Numbered from the stretch's first letter, positions 34,497-43,940 are shown. The stretch: 53,051 bases of DNA from Verrucomicrobiota bacterium (GCA_017305195.1 JAFKMU010000066.1:1-53051), one strand, 5' to 3'. Notes: generated by a model from the letters alone, not told the origin. Numbers and translations: made by a program.

Positions 34497-34901
34497 TCAG
34501 TAAATGCGGTATTCGTTTACAATCACAGGACTCGGCGTCCCATCGATCACGGAACCGAACTGAAACTCCATCTTGGTCCCATCCGAGATCTCACCGCTCC
34601 CCTTGCCATTATTCAGCGAGCCCTGCCGCAGGAAAATCCCCTTCCCCGTCCGTCCATCAGACATCGTAAATGTAAAAGGGATGACCACCTCGCTCTTGGC
34701 GACCGGATACTTGCCCCACGCCTTGAGCCCGTCGACGGACACCATTTCAAACGTCCCGTTCACGGCAAATATGTGAGCCTTCGCCGATCCATAAAACTTC
34801 TGCCCCTTGCTCGTCTTCGCCTCGATCGGGACCGTCACACAGCCAGCGCAGGCCAGGCAAAAAACCACGAAGCCAATAATCCCGGAAGCTCGAAAAATCA
34901 T
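34497..34901 (-). CDS. Lipoprotein of unknown function
   Basis: 134 residues with a typical lipobox: FVVFCLACAGC, then VTVPIEAKTSKGQKFYGSA and a beta-rich domain (FEMVSVDGLKAWGKYPVAKS, GKGIFLRQGSLNNGKG). Exported and lipidated at the Cys. No family. Confidence 0.7.
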   Translation of the reverse strand: MIFRASGIIGFVVFCLACAGCVTVPIEAKTSKGQKFYGSAKAHIFAVNGTFEMVSVDGLKAWGKYPVAKSEVVIPFTFTMSDGRTGKGIFLRQGSLNNGKGSGEISDGTKMEFQFGSVIDGTPSPVIVNEYRIY

Positions 34902-35060
34902 GGGAAATCGATATCGTGATTATTCACGATTAACAAGCAGGAAAACAGCCATCGGCCTCCTTTTATGAATTCTGGAAGGCCGCAAACCTTAGCGGTTTAA
35001 ACAAAGATGGAGCCGGTGATCGGCGAACGCCGCAAGTCGACATGATACGGGAACGCGCCC

Positions 35061-35227
35061 AAGGGGTCGGGCCTATAATTTACATGTTTGACCCCGGAGA
35101 TGGCATTCGAGGCAATACTCCCATGGTTCGCGTTTGCGCAGCGAATCACCAAATCGCAGCTCCTCTCTGAAGCTTCCGATCACGACTTACACGCTTAACG
35201 ACATGTATATTATAGGCCCGACCCCTT
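35061..35227. repeat. 167-base REPIN-like element, copy B
   Basis: The 27 bases at 35061-35087 (AAGGGGTCGGGCCTAT...) and at 35201-35227 (...ATAGGCCCGACCCCTT) are inverted repeats of each other with a single mismatch. The centre carries a 28-codon frame (MFDPGDGIRGNTP...) with a stop before the right end. The element lies in the 3' part of a phage gene fragment. Such REP-like ends are typical substrates of Y1 transposases like the one at 24783-25802; the link is inferred. Confidence 0.8.
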
Positions 35228-35320
35228 CCCTTTGCTGCATTCACCTGGCTCTCTGATTTTCCGAGCCATTGAATTTCAGGGAATTCAGAAGCAGTTGCTG
35301 ATTCTTCCTGCGCCTTTTCA

Positions 35321-35523
35321 GCCTTCGGATGGAGCTCGATATATTGCGCCGGGACCTCCAGGTTCTTTGCGATGAAATCCCCCTTCGCTCCCTTCGCCAG
35401 GGCGGCGACCACGGCCGGCCCACCCGAGGTGAAGCCCGCCTGACCCAGCGCGATGCTCATCGCGTCCAGGCTGGCGAGGGTCTTTTGCCCGAAGGTCGGA
35501 TTCAGGATGCTCGCCGCCGTACC
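35321..35523 (-). pseudogene. Truncated, rearranged copy of the giant phage protein gene
   Basis: Matches 37988-38162 of the full gene and then, without a gap, 38524-38557; the joint lies in the 10-base word CCGAAGGTCG, which occurs at both points in the full gene. The encoded DAMSIALGQAGFTSGGPA is nearly identical to the parent, but the protein after it (AEKAQEESATASEFPEIQW) is different and then runs into the REPIN-like element. A degraded copy with an alternative tail. Confidence 0.75.
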
Positions 35524-35636
35524 GAAAAGTCTCGACTGATCCGCTCCGAATCCTCAGCGCCAAGCCCATATCGACTTCGGCCTGCGGGTTTTCGAGGGGC
35601 GGTTTAATGGAAGCCTCAACTGCCAGCCACGCCTAT

Positions 35637-36173
35637 CTACCGAGTAGCTGTCTTTCTCCAGTCGATTTCCGCATACAGCCGTTGCAGGATTTCATCTCCC
35701 TTTTCGGAAAAAGACTGCAGCTTGGCAAAAAACACACCCCATTCTTCCCAATCACTGACGCCCCCGTCCCAAAGCAGAAGCCTCTCTCCGTCAACGACCA
35801 GCCACCTCTTGTCCTCGACCGCCGTACCTTTCTCGACTTCTCCCTTGATCAGTTGCGCGATCCTCTGCGCGTACTCATCGTAGTCGCTCTTATGAATTTG
35901 CATTCCCAGAGCCAGCGCGAGGTATCCGGCCTCCGTGCGCACCAGTTTTCTGATCGGGCCGACCAGCCATTTATCCTGCCGCAATCCTTCGAACGTACCC
36001 GCGCCATCCGCTGACCAGCCGAGTTTAAGCTGCCTCGCCTCGTAAAAACCCATGATCTCCTCGTCCGTTAGCAACGGATTCTCAAAGAATTTCAATATTT
36101 CAAAGAATGACTCCTCGGAGGCCGAAGGTGCCGTAAACGACACTCCGCGCTTGCCTTTTCTCTCATTGCTCAT
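35637..36173 (-). CDS. Hypothetical protein downstream of the giant phage protein
   Basis: 178 residues, soluble and acidic, starting MSNERKGKRGVSF; FFEILKFFENPLLTDEEIMG and KWLVGPIRKLVRTEAGYLAL suggest a helical protein. No family recognised. It follows the 1044-residue gene by 83 bases on the same strand. Position fits an immunity or chaperone protein for that product, but nothing in its sequence shows this. Confidence 0.65.
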   Translation of the reverse strand: MSNERKGKRGVSFTAPSASEESFFEILKFFENPLLTDEEIMGFYEARQLKLGWSADGAGTFEGLRQDKWLVGPIRKLVRTEAGYLALALGMQIHKSDYDEYAQRIAQLIKGEVEKGTAVEDKRWLVVDGERLLLWDGGVSDWEEWGVFFAKLQSFSEKGDEILQRLYAEIDWRKTATR

Positions 36174-36256
36174 AGCACGTCACGCTACCCAGCTCGTTCA
36201 TTTTTTGTCAACCGACCCCCTTGAGTAATACTGCCTTTGCTCCAAAACTCCTACTT

Positions 36257-39200
36257 TCACCGGGACGCTGGAGGTTCCCGAAAGACTCTACGGTCGATCT
36301 GATCAAGCCCCTTTTGGATTTGCTCAACCTGCGCCTGAAGCTCCGGGCCGAAATCTCCCTGGAAAGCGCCTGGCAGTCCTTTGTGAAGACCACTCAGCCA
36401 CATCTTGACCCATTCCATCGCTTTACCGATGAACCGCCGCACACCTTCAGTTATGTTCCCCTGCTCACTGAGCTGGACGATCTGCCGCATGAACTCGTTC
36501 ATAAATGTCGGGGAGTTCCCCTTCTTTTCGATAAAGTCGAGGATGTCTTTCTCACGTGGACTCTCCGGCATTTCCTTCTCAAAGTTGCGGAAATACACGT
36601 CGTGGCTCTGCTTGACCGTCCGCAGCATGACCTCGCGGTCCCTTTCCGACGCTCCTTCGATCGTTTTACGCATGTCCGCAAAGGCCTCACTCTGCCGGGT
36701 TGCTATGTAAGTATTTAGGTCGTCCGGACTCTTCGAGCGCTGCCAATCCCTTTCCAACTCTTTGAGATGGACTGCATGAATGATCTCCTCTCCCAGAGTC
36801 ATCCGTGTTGCCTCTCCCGGGCCAATCTTCCGGGGCGGTGCATTTTTCTCATTTGTTACCAGTTTGTCGTATCCGAGGTAAAAGACGATCTTGTCTCCTT
36901 CCACCATGCACTCGCTACGCTCATCAGGCCTTGAGTAGTCGACCTCCACTCCCAGCTTTTCCATCTCTTTCCGGAACTCCTCCCAGATTGCATCAACTCT
37001 CTTGACGGCTGCTTTGACCGCGGGACTCGCATCTTCGTAGTGGCTGCGGACAAATTCCAACGAACTCGGGTCCTCGTCAAAATAGAACTCTTTTTCCCCA
37101 AACTGCGCTTTGCTCTCCGTTTCGGGCGGGGTGCCGAGGCTGGTTCCTCCTTGTTCATTCCGACCGGAAACGGACGATTCCGCGTTGGTCGATTCTCTGT
37201 CAGCAGGTGTACGCGTTTCGCCTGGAGCGGGATTTGCTACCGCCTCTTCAGCACCCTTCTCGCCGACAGAACCGCTCGATTTCGGCTTGACTCCCAAGGC
37301 TTTTCGGACTACGTTTCCGACTGAAGGTGAGTCATTTTGCAGACCGCCCCGGGTATTGGTCCCGATCGGCGTCGCTGCGGATGACTCACCTTTGTCTTTT
37401 TCAACGATTTCGTGATCGTAGAAGAGGTGACCGTTGCTCTCTCGAACGACGATGGAGACAATGTGTGGAGCGCCATCGATCTCCAGTTTGGCTGCGAGGA
37501 TATGATGCTTGAGCCCTGGCTGTGTACTTATCTCCTGGGTCTGAATGTAGACGGCTTGACCAAGCAGTTCCGGCAGAGCCGCAACCGAAACAACCTTCTC
37601 ACGCCCGGCCCAATGGCTGAGATCATTGACAATGGAATTCGGCGTAATCAGAACCTCGGCACCCAGCGCGGGAGTCTGATGCTTGGCAAACAAGCCCGTC
37701 CGCTCGCCCCACTCTCGGATGATGGCAAGGATGCCCTTGAGCTTCGACCCCTGCGGAATCCCAGCCTCGCCAAAGATTTCCTTCCCGGTCGAGCGCACCA
37801 CCTGCGCCTGCTCCCAATCCGCCTTTGGATCAGCGTTGAAGGCCAGAACGTCCGCTCCTTCCTTCGACACTCCGTAGGGTGCCGGTTGCCCGCCCGGTTC
37901 GGTGTCCTCCTTATCAGCCTCCATCGGCTGGCTTCCGGGCGAAGAATCCGCCCTTGGCTCCAGAGCCTCCGGGGTTGCCTCCTCCCCCTTCGGAGGGAGC
38001 GCGATGTACTGCACCGGAACCTCCAGGTTCTTTGCGGTGAAATCCCCCTTCGCTCCCTTCACCAGGGCGGCGGCTATGGCCGGGCCTCCCGAGGTGAAGC
38101 CCGCCTGACCCAGCGCGATGCTCATCGCGTCCAGGCTGGCGAGGGTCTTTTGCCCGAAGGTCGTCTGGTCCCTCACGCCAGCTCCTTCCGCCAGGTATGC
38201 CTCGCCGTAAGTCTGAGCGGGCGTGGTAAACAGCGTTTCGCCCGCCGTGGATTCTGCGATACCCCTGGCCCGCTCGCCGATCCATTCGCCGAAGGCCTTT
38301 GCTCCGCCCGCCACCGGCGACTTCGGCATCGAGCGCAGCGTCGCCTTTAAAACCCGCCCCACCGCGACATCCCCGAACAGTTCAAACGGCGTTTGCAGGA
38401 TCGCCTGCTGGTGCGCGTAACGGTCCGCCGCCTCGTCGCTCGGATTCAGTCCGCGCTCGGCTGCCACCGCCCGGTATTCCCGCAACGCTCCCTCGTAGGT
38501 CTGCGCGTACATCAGCGACAGACCGAAGGTCGGATTCAGGATGCTCGCCGCCGTACCCGGCGCGCTCTGGCCGACGCTATCGGCCACTCGCATGATCCAC
38601 CAGCCATCATGCGCCGGGTCGATCACCTCCGGAAACATCGTGTGCGCCTCCTCTCCCTGGCTCTGAGCTTCTCGCGCCAGTTCCTCGCTGCTGCGCGACA
38701 GGCTGCCCCAGAAACTCTCCTCCACCCGGCCCTGCGCCGCCGCCTGCGCAATGCCGATCTCTCGCCTCAGCGACTCCATGCGGCCGTTGGCAATCACCGC
38801 CTCGCGCAAGGCTCCGCGATGTTCCGCCTGGCGTCTCTCCTGCTCCGCCGCAAACAGCTCTCGTTCCAGCTCCGGGACGCGTATAGCGGCTGCATGGGCA
38901 GTCAGGTCCACGTAGGAATTGCGCTCTCCGCGCAACAGCCCGGCGGTCATGTCGTAAAATCCCGCACGCACATCATGCGTACCCTCGACCGCTCCGCGAA
39001 CGACGCGCGCGCCGACCTCCGCCGGGGTCACGCGTTCCTTCATCAACTGCGCCATCGCATCGGAGAACTCCTTTTCCGTTCCCATCGAGCGCCCGAAAAC
39101 GGCTTCGTCAAACGGCACGCGCCTCCCGTCATAGGTCAGGCTGATGTTTTCAGTCGTCACGCCCCACGCCTCGGCCAGGAAGGCGTGGTTCAGCATTCCG

Positions 39201-39391
39201 CGCGCCGTCTCCTCCCAGTCGGGAAAATCCCGCTTCATCGACGCCAGAGGACTGCGCGAGACAAACTCGTCGAACCATTCCTTGTCGGTGTACAGCGCCC
39301 GGTAATGCGGATCGTCCAGCAGCGAGTCCATCGTCCGCGCCAGCGGCGCAAAGTCTTCCTTCCTCCGTGTCTCGTCTCCTATGAGTACCAT
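36257..39391 (-). CDS. Giant phage polyvalent protein (ejection-type with nuclease-like and zincin-like parts)
   Basis: 1044 residues. The first ~450 are helical and virion-like (DETRRKEDFAPLARTMDSLL, WGVTTENISLTYDGRRVPF, GEETLFTTP-type stretches). At ~604-660, LPELLGQAVYIQTQEI ... HILAAKLEIDGAPHIVSIVV and HLFYDHEIVEKDKG resemble the PBECR/MuF-C nuclease-type modules of phage polyvalent proteins. At ~865, MTLGEEIIHAVHLKEL looks like a metal-protease motif in which the first His of HExxH is Glu, so activity is doubtful. The protein follows an internal-virion-like gene by four bases and could be injected with DNA. The C terminus is charged and coiled. Confidence 0.7.
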   Translation of the reverse strand: MVLIGDETRRKEDFAPLARTMDSLLDDPHYRALYTDKEWFDEFVSRSPLASMKRDFPDWEETARGMLNHAFLAEAWGVTTENISLTYDGRRVPFDEAVFGRSMGTEKEFSDAMAQLMKERVTPAEVGARVVRGAVEGTHDVRAGFYDMTAGLLRGERNSYVDLTAHAAAIRVPELERELFAAEQERRQAEHRGALREAVIANGRMESLRREIGIAQAAAQGRVEESFWGSLSRSSEELAREAQSQGEEAHTMFPEVIDPAHDGWWIMRVADSVGQSAPGTAASILNPTFGLSLMYAQTYEGALREYRAVAAERGLNPSDEAADRYAHQQAILQTPFELFGDVAVGRVLKATLRSMPKSPVAGGAKAFGEWIGERARGIAESTAGETLFTTPAQTYGEAYLAEGAGVRDQTTFGQKTLASLDAMSIALGQAGFTSGGPAIAAALVKGAKGDFTAKNLEVPVQYIALPPKGEEATPEALEPRADSSPGSQPMEADKEDTEPGGQPAPYGVSKEGADVLAFNADPKADWEQAQVVRSTGKEIFGEAGIPQGSKLKGILAIIREWGERTGLFAKHQTPALGAEVLITPNSIVNDLSHWAGREKVVSVAALPELLGQAVYIQTQEISTQPGLKHHILAAKLEIDGAPHIVSIVVRESNGHLFYDHEIVEKDKGESSAATPIGTNTRGGLQNDSPSVGNVVRKALGVKPKSSGSVGEKGAEEAVANPAPGETRTPADRESTNAESSVSGRNEQGGTSLGTPPETESKAQFGEKEFYFDEDPSSLEFVRSHYEDASPAVKAAVKRVDAIWEEFRKEMEKLGVEVDYSRPDERSECMVEGDKIVFYLGYDKLVTNEKNAPPRKIGPGEATRMTLGEEIIHAVHLKELERDWQRSKSPDDLNTYIATRQSEAFADMRKTIEGASERDREVMLRTVKQSHDVYFRNFEKEMPESPREKDILDFIEKKGNSPTFMNEFMRQIVQLSEQGNITEGVRRFIGKAMEWVKMWLSGLHKGLPGAFQGDFGPELQAQVEQIQKGLDQIDRRVFREPPASR

Positions 39392-39394
39392 CTC

Positions 39395-40840
39395 TCAAGC
39401 TCCCTTCAGTCGTTGTTGAAACATTCCCGCCCCTCGCTGGCGCGCATCCGGCGCGTCCAGCAGTGTCTTCACCAGGGCGGTGATTTGTGGCAGCGTCGCG
39501 TGGGTATCACGCTCGACCAGCCCAGCCACCCGCCGCTTCAGCATCATCGCTCCCGCCGCGCTCTGCACCGTATTGGCCGCTCCCAGCATTCCCGTCGCCT
39601 CGTAGCGGTCAATCGTCCGGTAGGCGTCCCCCAAGAGGTACGATATGGTGCTGCGGCCCTTTTGGCGGCGGGCGTCGAGGCGCTGGAACCACCCCTCGCG
39701 CTCGGCCAGCGGGATGCTCTCGCGGATGCTGCGGCGCAGGGCGGCATACCCCGCGTCGCCCGTGTCGGCCTGCGGGTCGTAGGTTTCCAGCGCGGTGGTG
39801 AGCAGCGATTGGTACGCCATGTAGCGGGCGTGCGTCGGCTCGGTGTCGATGGGGATGTCGCGCAGGCTGCGCCTCAACGAGGCGACCTCTTCCTTTGGCA
39901 AATGCGCCTGGGCGGCGCGGGCGCTGAGGTCGGCGGGGTCGCGGAGCTGGCCACTGGTGATGGCGGTGTCCAGCTCGGCGGTGGTGGTGCGCTGCCGCTC
40001 GACGATCTGCCGCCGCGCGGCGGTGAGGTAATTTGCCCGGTCGTCCCCGGTGAGGGCGCGGTAGCTCATCTGCTCGCGGCCATCGGTGCGCTGGCTCAGC
40101 TTTTCATCATCCTCCAGCACGTGCTGCGCCAGCCACGGGTCGGAGCCGATGAGCTGCTGCATGTTGCGGTGGTTCAGCCGCACGATGGCCTGCTGGTGGA
40201 AGCGCTCCTCCTCGTCCACCGTGATGAGCCCGCTGTCCCGCGCCTGCGTCATCAGCGTGACGGCATCCTCGTAACGGCCCGCGTCATTGAGCTGCTGGCT
40301 CAGCGTGATGGCGGAATCCCGCGCGCCCTGGATGAGGTCGGAGCGGCTGCGGTTCACCATGCGCTGCTGCGCCCCGATGAGCTGGCTGCGCTCGTACTGG
40401 TCGGCCCGGGCGCGCGCGGTGTCGCTGAGCGGCTGCTTCGCCGCGTAGTCGCGGGTGGACTTGGCAAAGGCGCTCATCGCCGCGGGCCACTGGCTCTCGG
40501 GTTGCGTGCGCAACTGCTCGTCGAGGGAGGCATTGGCGTTGCGGTAGTTCAGCTCGATGTCGGTGAGCCCCTTGAAATCGCGCACCTCGCGCTCGGTCTG
40601 CTGCCAGTGCTCGATGGCGGCGTAGGCTTTCATCGGGATCTTCCCCGCCTCGGCCAGCCCGCGCGCCACCGCCGCCATGCCCTGCGCCGGGCCATCGAAG
40701 GCCCCCTGCGGGATCTTGGCCTGCAACAGGCTCCCGGCGACATTGCCCAGGCTTGGGACGCGCACATCGGCCCTCATCATGACCCCGCCGCCCACGCTCT
40801 GCGGCGCGTTGGGGATCTCCTGCAAATAGACTCGTGACAT
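39395..40840 (-). CDS. Phage internal virion-like protein
   Basis: 480 residues from the ATG at 40840, preceded by a strong GGAGGATACC site; the frame extends upstream without coding character. Almost wholly alpha-helical: FAKSTRDYAAKQPLSDTARA, RSDLIQGARDSAITLSQQLN, TARRQIVERQRTTTAELDTA. Composition and place (after the scaffold-like gene, before a giant protein) match the internal virion or ejectosome proteins of T7-like phages, but no sequence motif proves it. Confidence 0.6.
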   Translation of the reverse strand: MSRVYLQEIPNAPQSVGGGVMMRADVRVPSLGNVAGSLLQAKIPQGAFDGPAQGMAAVARGLAEAGKIPMKAYAAIEHWQQTEREVRDFKGLTDIELNYRNANASLDEQLRTQPESQWPAAMSAFAKSTRDYAAKQPLSDTARARADQYERSQLIGAQQRMVNRSRSDLIQGARDSAITLSQQLNDAGRYEDAVTLMTQARDSGLITVDEEERFHQQAIVRLNHRNMQQLIGSDPWLAQHVLEDDEKLSQRTDGREQMSYRALTGDDRANYLTAARRQIVERQRTTTAELDTAITSGQLRDPADLSARAAQAHLPKEEVASLRRSLRDIPIDTEPTHARYMAYQSLLTTALETYDPQADTGDAGYAALRRSIRESIPLAEREGWFQRLDARRQKGRSTISYLLGDAYRTIDRYEATGMLGAANTVQSAAGAMMLKRRVAGLVERDTHATLPQITALVKTLLDAPDARQRGAGMFQQRLKGA

Positions 40841-40862
40841 GGTATCCTCCAGTCGTATCACC

Positions 40863-41726
40863 TTATCCCTGGCGCAGGAGCGAGCGCACGTACTCGACCG
40901 TGTCGGTGTCGCCGCCGTGGTAGCGTTTGTAGAGGGAATGGTCGGGGTTCGTCTGGATCTCGCGGGCCTCCGCCGCGCCGCCCTTGCCGAGCGCGCTGCT
41001 GCGTCCGCTGGCGACGAACTGGTCATCGCTGATGCGCCGCGCCAGGTTCACAAAGGCCATCACCGTCTGCGGATCGGCAAAGCCCGGCACCGAGCGCGGG
41101 TCGACCCCGGCCACCGTGGCGGCCTGGATGGCGAGCTTGATATTCGCATCATACTGGTCGCCCCATTTTTCCTTCAGCACGCGCTGGCCCTCCTGCAGGT
41201 CGCGGCGGGCGGATTCCGTCGCCACGCGCACCAGCGCCTGCTCCTGCTGGAGCTGCCAGCCCGCCAGCTCGCGCAGCGCGGCCTCGGGGATGTTGTGCCG
41301 GTGCGCGATCTCCAGTACGCCGCGCGCCCGGTCATCGTTCCACTCCATGCCCTCGGGGAGCGCCTCCGGCCGGATGCGATAGCCCTCCGGCGCATCAGGC
41401 ACGCCCATCGCCTTGCGGTAGCTCGCCACCTCCTCCGGCGTCGCGTCCTTGCCCGGCACGAAGGTCCCCTTGCCGCTGCGCCACGCCTCGAGCTGCCGGT
41501 AGCTCTTGGCCAGGTCGCCCACCGTCTTGAATTTCCCCAGGCTCTCGCGGTACTCGCCCAGCTCCTCGGGCAGCCGCGCCGTCCAGCCGGGCGCGAAGCT
41601 CCCATCCTCGCGGACAAATCCCGCCGCCTCCTGCGGACTCGCTACGGGCTCATGAGGCGCTTGCGGCGCAGGCGCGGCGGTCGTCGGGCTGGTTTCGGTC
41701 GTCAGGGTATCAGTCAATGTCTCCAT
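40863..41726 (-). CDS. Phage scaffolding (capsid assembly)-like protein
   Basis: 287 residues from the ATG at 41726. Contains the podovirus scaffold pattern: EYRESLGKFKTVGDLAKSYR, VPGKDATPEEVASYRKAMGV, PDAPEGYRIRPEALPEGMEW, then a long charged helix (ARRDLQEGQRVLKEKWGDQY). In such phages this gene directly precedes the major capsid gene; here the next gene is an internal-virion-like one instead. Confidence 0.75.
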   Translation of the reverse strand: METLTDTLTTETSPTTAAPAPQAPHEPVASPQEAAGFVREDGSFAPGWTARLPEELGEYRESLGKFKTVGDLAKSYRQLEAWRSGKGTFVPGKDATPEEVASYRKAMGVPDAPEGYRIRPEALPEGMEWNDDRARGVLEIAHRHNIPEAALRELAGWQLQQEQALVRVATESARRDLQEGQRVLKEKWGDQYDANIKLAIQAATVAGVDPRSVPGFADPQTVMAFVNLARRISDDQFVASGRSSALGKGGAAEAREIQTNPDHSLYKRYHGGDTDTVEYVRSLLRQG

Positions 41727-41773
41727 GGTTTCAATAAGTCGGGTTTCTGTGTTTGCTAAGGGTTGTCGGGGGT

Positions 41774-41947
41774 TTACTTGATGCCGCGATGCGCGTAGCG
41801 GGCGGCGAATTCCTCCGGCGTGCGCGTCGCGCGGAACCACGCGATCCACTCCGGCGCGAGATCGCCAAAGCGCGGGTCCTGCGCAGGCTCCGGCGGCGTA
41901 TTCACTGCTCCGCCGCTCGCCGGTTTCTCCTTCCTCGTGCGCTTCAT
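41774..41947 (-). CDS. Small phage protein coupled to the upstream gene
   Basis: 57 residues, too short to stand out but starting with ATG inside the stop of the 41944-42255 gene (ATGA). MKRTRKEKPASGGAVNTP followed by DPRFGDLAPEWIAWFRAT and PEEFAARYAHRG. No family. The overlap supports a real gene. Confidence 0.6.
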   Translation of the reverse strand: MKRTRKEKPASGGAVNTPPEPAQDPRFGDLAPEWIAWFRATRTPEEFAARYAHRGIK

Positions 41948-42255
41948 TTTTTCACGGTGAGGGCGGGTTCCTCGATATTCGCATCCCCCTGGGCGGGAGC
42001 GGCGGCGAGCCCCTGCAGGTGCAGCACCACCGCCCTCGCCCCATCGGCCAGCGCCGCCGTGATCGGGTCGTAGGCATAGACATCCGCGCCCGAGCGCACG
42101 GGGGTAAAGACCCGTTCGTTCACGCGGAAGGTCGCCGCCAGGTGCTCCATCAGCACCCGGCCATCCTCGCTCTCCAGCACGCGCCGCGCGGCATTCACCA
42201 GCCGCTGCCGCTCGCGCGCCCGCTCGACTTTGCGCGATTTTGCCTCCTCCGTCAT
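41944..42255 (-). CDS. Bbp19-like small phage protein
   Basis: 103 residues. A basic helix (RKVERARERQRLVNAARRVL) and VLMEHLAATFRVNERVF, then DPITAALADGARAVVLHLQG. This resembles the Bbp19-like small proteins encoded between portal and scaffold genes in many podovirus genomes. The ATG at 42255 overlaps the portal stop (ATGA). Confidence 0.65.
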   Translation of the reverse strand: MTEEAKSRKVERARERQRLVNAARRVLESEDGRVLMEHLAATFRVNERVFTPVRSGADVYAYDPITAALADGARAVVLHLQGLAAAPAQGDANIEEPALTVKK

Positions 42256-43940
42256 TGCGCACCTCCCGCGAGCATCTGCGCCACCACGCTGTCGGGCTTC
42301 ACGCTTCCGGCCTTGCCCGCCGCGTCCGCCGCCGCCATGAGCGTCTGCTGTTGCTGCGCCTGGGCCTGGGCCTGCGCCCGGCCTGCGCGGATTTCCTCCA
42401 CCTTGTCCATCGGCAGCAGCCAGTCCGCCGGCAGCCCGTCATTGCGAGCCCCGTCACGGGCGATGCGGTCCACGTCGTAGTGGTCCAGCACATCGGGCCG
42501 CGCCTGCGCCAGCGCGGCGCTCAGCTCCATGGATCGGGAGAAGGCAATATTCGCCTGCGCCCGGATGGCCAGGGCCACGCGCGAATTATACGCGATCTCC
42601 GGCTGAGCCAGGAAGGCCTCGCCCGCCGCGTCCCGCGCGATCATTCCCTCCGGCGGCGGCGGCAGCATCCCGCCTCGCAGCTGGAGGTTGAAGACACACC
42701 GCAGCAGCGGCGTGAGCAACTCGGTCGTCTTGCGGGTGAAGGCCGGGGTGAACTGGTTGAGCTTCTCCGCGCTACGCTCCGCCACCTCGCGCGCCGTCAT
42801 CTGGCGCTCGATCTGCGAGAACATGTTGAAGAGCGGCACGTGATACGCCCTCTCGATCGCCTCCTGCTTCCGCTTCTCGCGCTCCAGCCCGATGTTGTAA
42901 TCCCCTGCCGTCGCCCATTCGCGCGGCACGGAGTTCGGACTCGACGGGTCAAAGAACGTCACGCCGCCCGCGTCGAGATCCATCTCGCCCTCCATGTCGC
43001 CCGGCGCGAGGATGCGCGGCCACGCCTTCACCTCCGCCAGCGCGTCCATGTGTTTCACGAGGTGATTCAGCTGACGCGCCTCCGGCAGCGCCATCCAGCT
43101 CGGCGAGATGCCCCATACCTCCGAACCCCAGCGCGCATGCCGCGTGGCAAAGAAGGGCTTCTCGTCAAAGCCCCCCTCGCTGATGACATGGCGGCACTCC
43201 GGCTCCAGGTACACCGAGGCGTACGGCTTGTTGCGCCCGTCGAGCTTCCCGCTCTCGCGCTCCTGCGCCCCGCGCGGATAGATGGCGTGGAGAAAGGTGT
43301 ATTCCCTCTCGCTCCCGCTGCCCGTCGCGCGGATCTTCGCCAGGTCGGCGCGCATCTTTTCGCTCAGCCGCTCCTCGCCGAATTTCTCCGCCGCCTGCTC
43401 CGCCGTGAGCCGCAGCTCTCGGAAGCACGTATCCACCAGCCGCTCCTCATTCTCCGCGAGGCAATACGACCCCGCCGGGAGACACTGGAAGTTCAGCGGG
43501 AAATTCCGCCCCGGCAGCGCGATCAGCGTCCCGGTGCCAAACGCTCCGTCGTCGAAATACAGCTCGTGGATCTCCGAGTAGAAGTTGGAATTCGCCAGAT
43601 TCCGCTGCGTGATCTCCGTGCAGCGCTGCAGCCACTGCGCCACCTCGTCGTCGCCCTCCTTCTCCGGCGGTGGGGAAAAGCTGAACCACTGCCCATCCGC
43701 CGGCGTCATGTAGGCCAGCATGCCATTGGCCAGCGTCTGGTTTGCATACACCGCCGTCGTATCGAAGAGGTTGTCCGCCACCGAGTCGCCCGGCGTCGCG
43801 TTCTGTCGCGTGATGTTCGCCTTGCGCGGCATCACGTAGTCCGCGATGCGCTGCCAGTACGCGTCCCACGTCGAGCGCTTCGCCTTCATCCCCTCCCATC
43901 GCGCCAGGATCGGCCTGGCATCCATCATTTTTTCACTCAT
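42252..43940 (-). CDS. Podovirus-type portal (head-tail connector) protein
   Basis: 562 residues from the ATG at 43940. Family blocks of the T7-like head-tail connecting portal (PF12236): WDAYWQRIADYVMPRKANIT, DTTAVYANQTLANGMLAYMT, GTLIALPGRNFPLNFQCLPA, YHVPLFNMFSQIERQMTARE and AEKLNQFTPAFTRKTTELLT. A dodecameric ring through which DNA is packaged and ejected; the length is normal and there is no frame interruption. It is downstream of the 106-residue gene by 16 bases. Confidence 0.9.
   Translation of the reverse strand: MSEKMMDARPILARWEGMKAKRSTWDAYWQRIADYVMPRKANITRQNATPGDSVADNLFDTTAVYANQTLANGMLAYMTPADGQWFSFSPPPEKEGDDEVAQWLQRCTEITQRNLANSNFYSEIHELYFDDGAFGTGTLIALPGRNFPLNFQCLPAGSYCLAENEERLVDTCFRELRLTAEQAAEKFGEERLSEKMRADLAKIRATGSGSEREYTFLHAIYPRGAQERESGKLDGRNKPYASVYLEPECRHVISEGGFDEKPFFATRHARWGSEVWGISPSWMALPEARQLNHLVKHMDALAEVKAWPRILAPGDMEGEMDLDAGGVTFFDPSSPNSVPREWATAGDYNIGLEREKRKQEAIERAYHVPLFNMFSQIERQMTAREVAERSAEKLNQFTPAFTRKTTELLTPLLRCVFNLQLRGGMLPPPPEGMIARDAAGEAFLAQPEIAYNSRVALAIRAQANIAFSRSMELSAALAQARPDVLDHYDVDRIARDGARNDGLPADWLLPMDKVEEIRAGRAQAQAQAQQQQTLMAAADAAGKAGSVKPDSVVAQMLAGGAQ

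Noticed and set aside
38393..40837. Long plus-strand open frame opposite the phage genes
   Set aside because: Arg/His/Leu-rich shadow of the minus-strand internal-virion-like and giant-protein genes, which have proper starts and family features.
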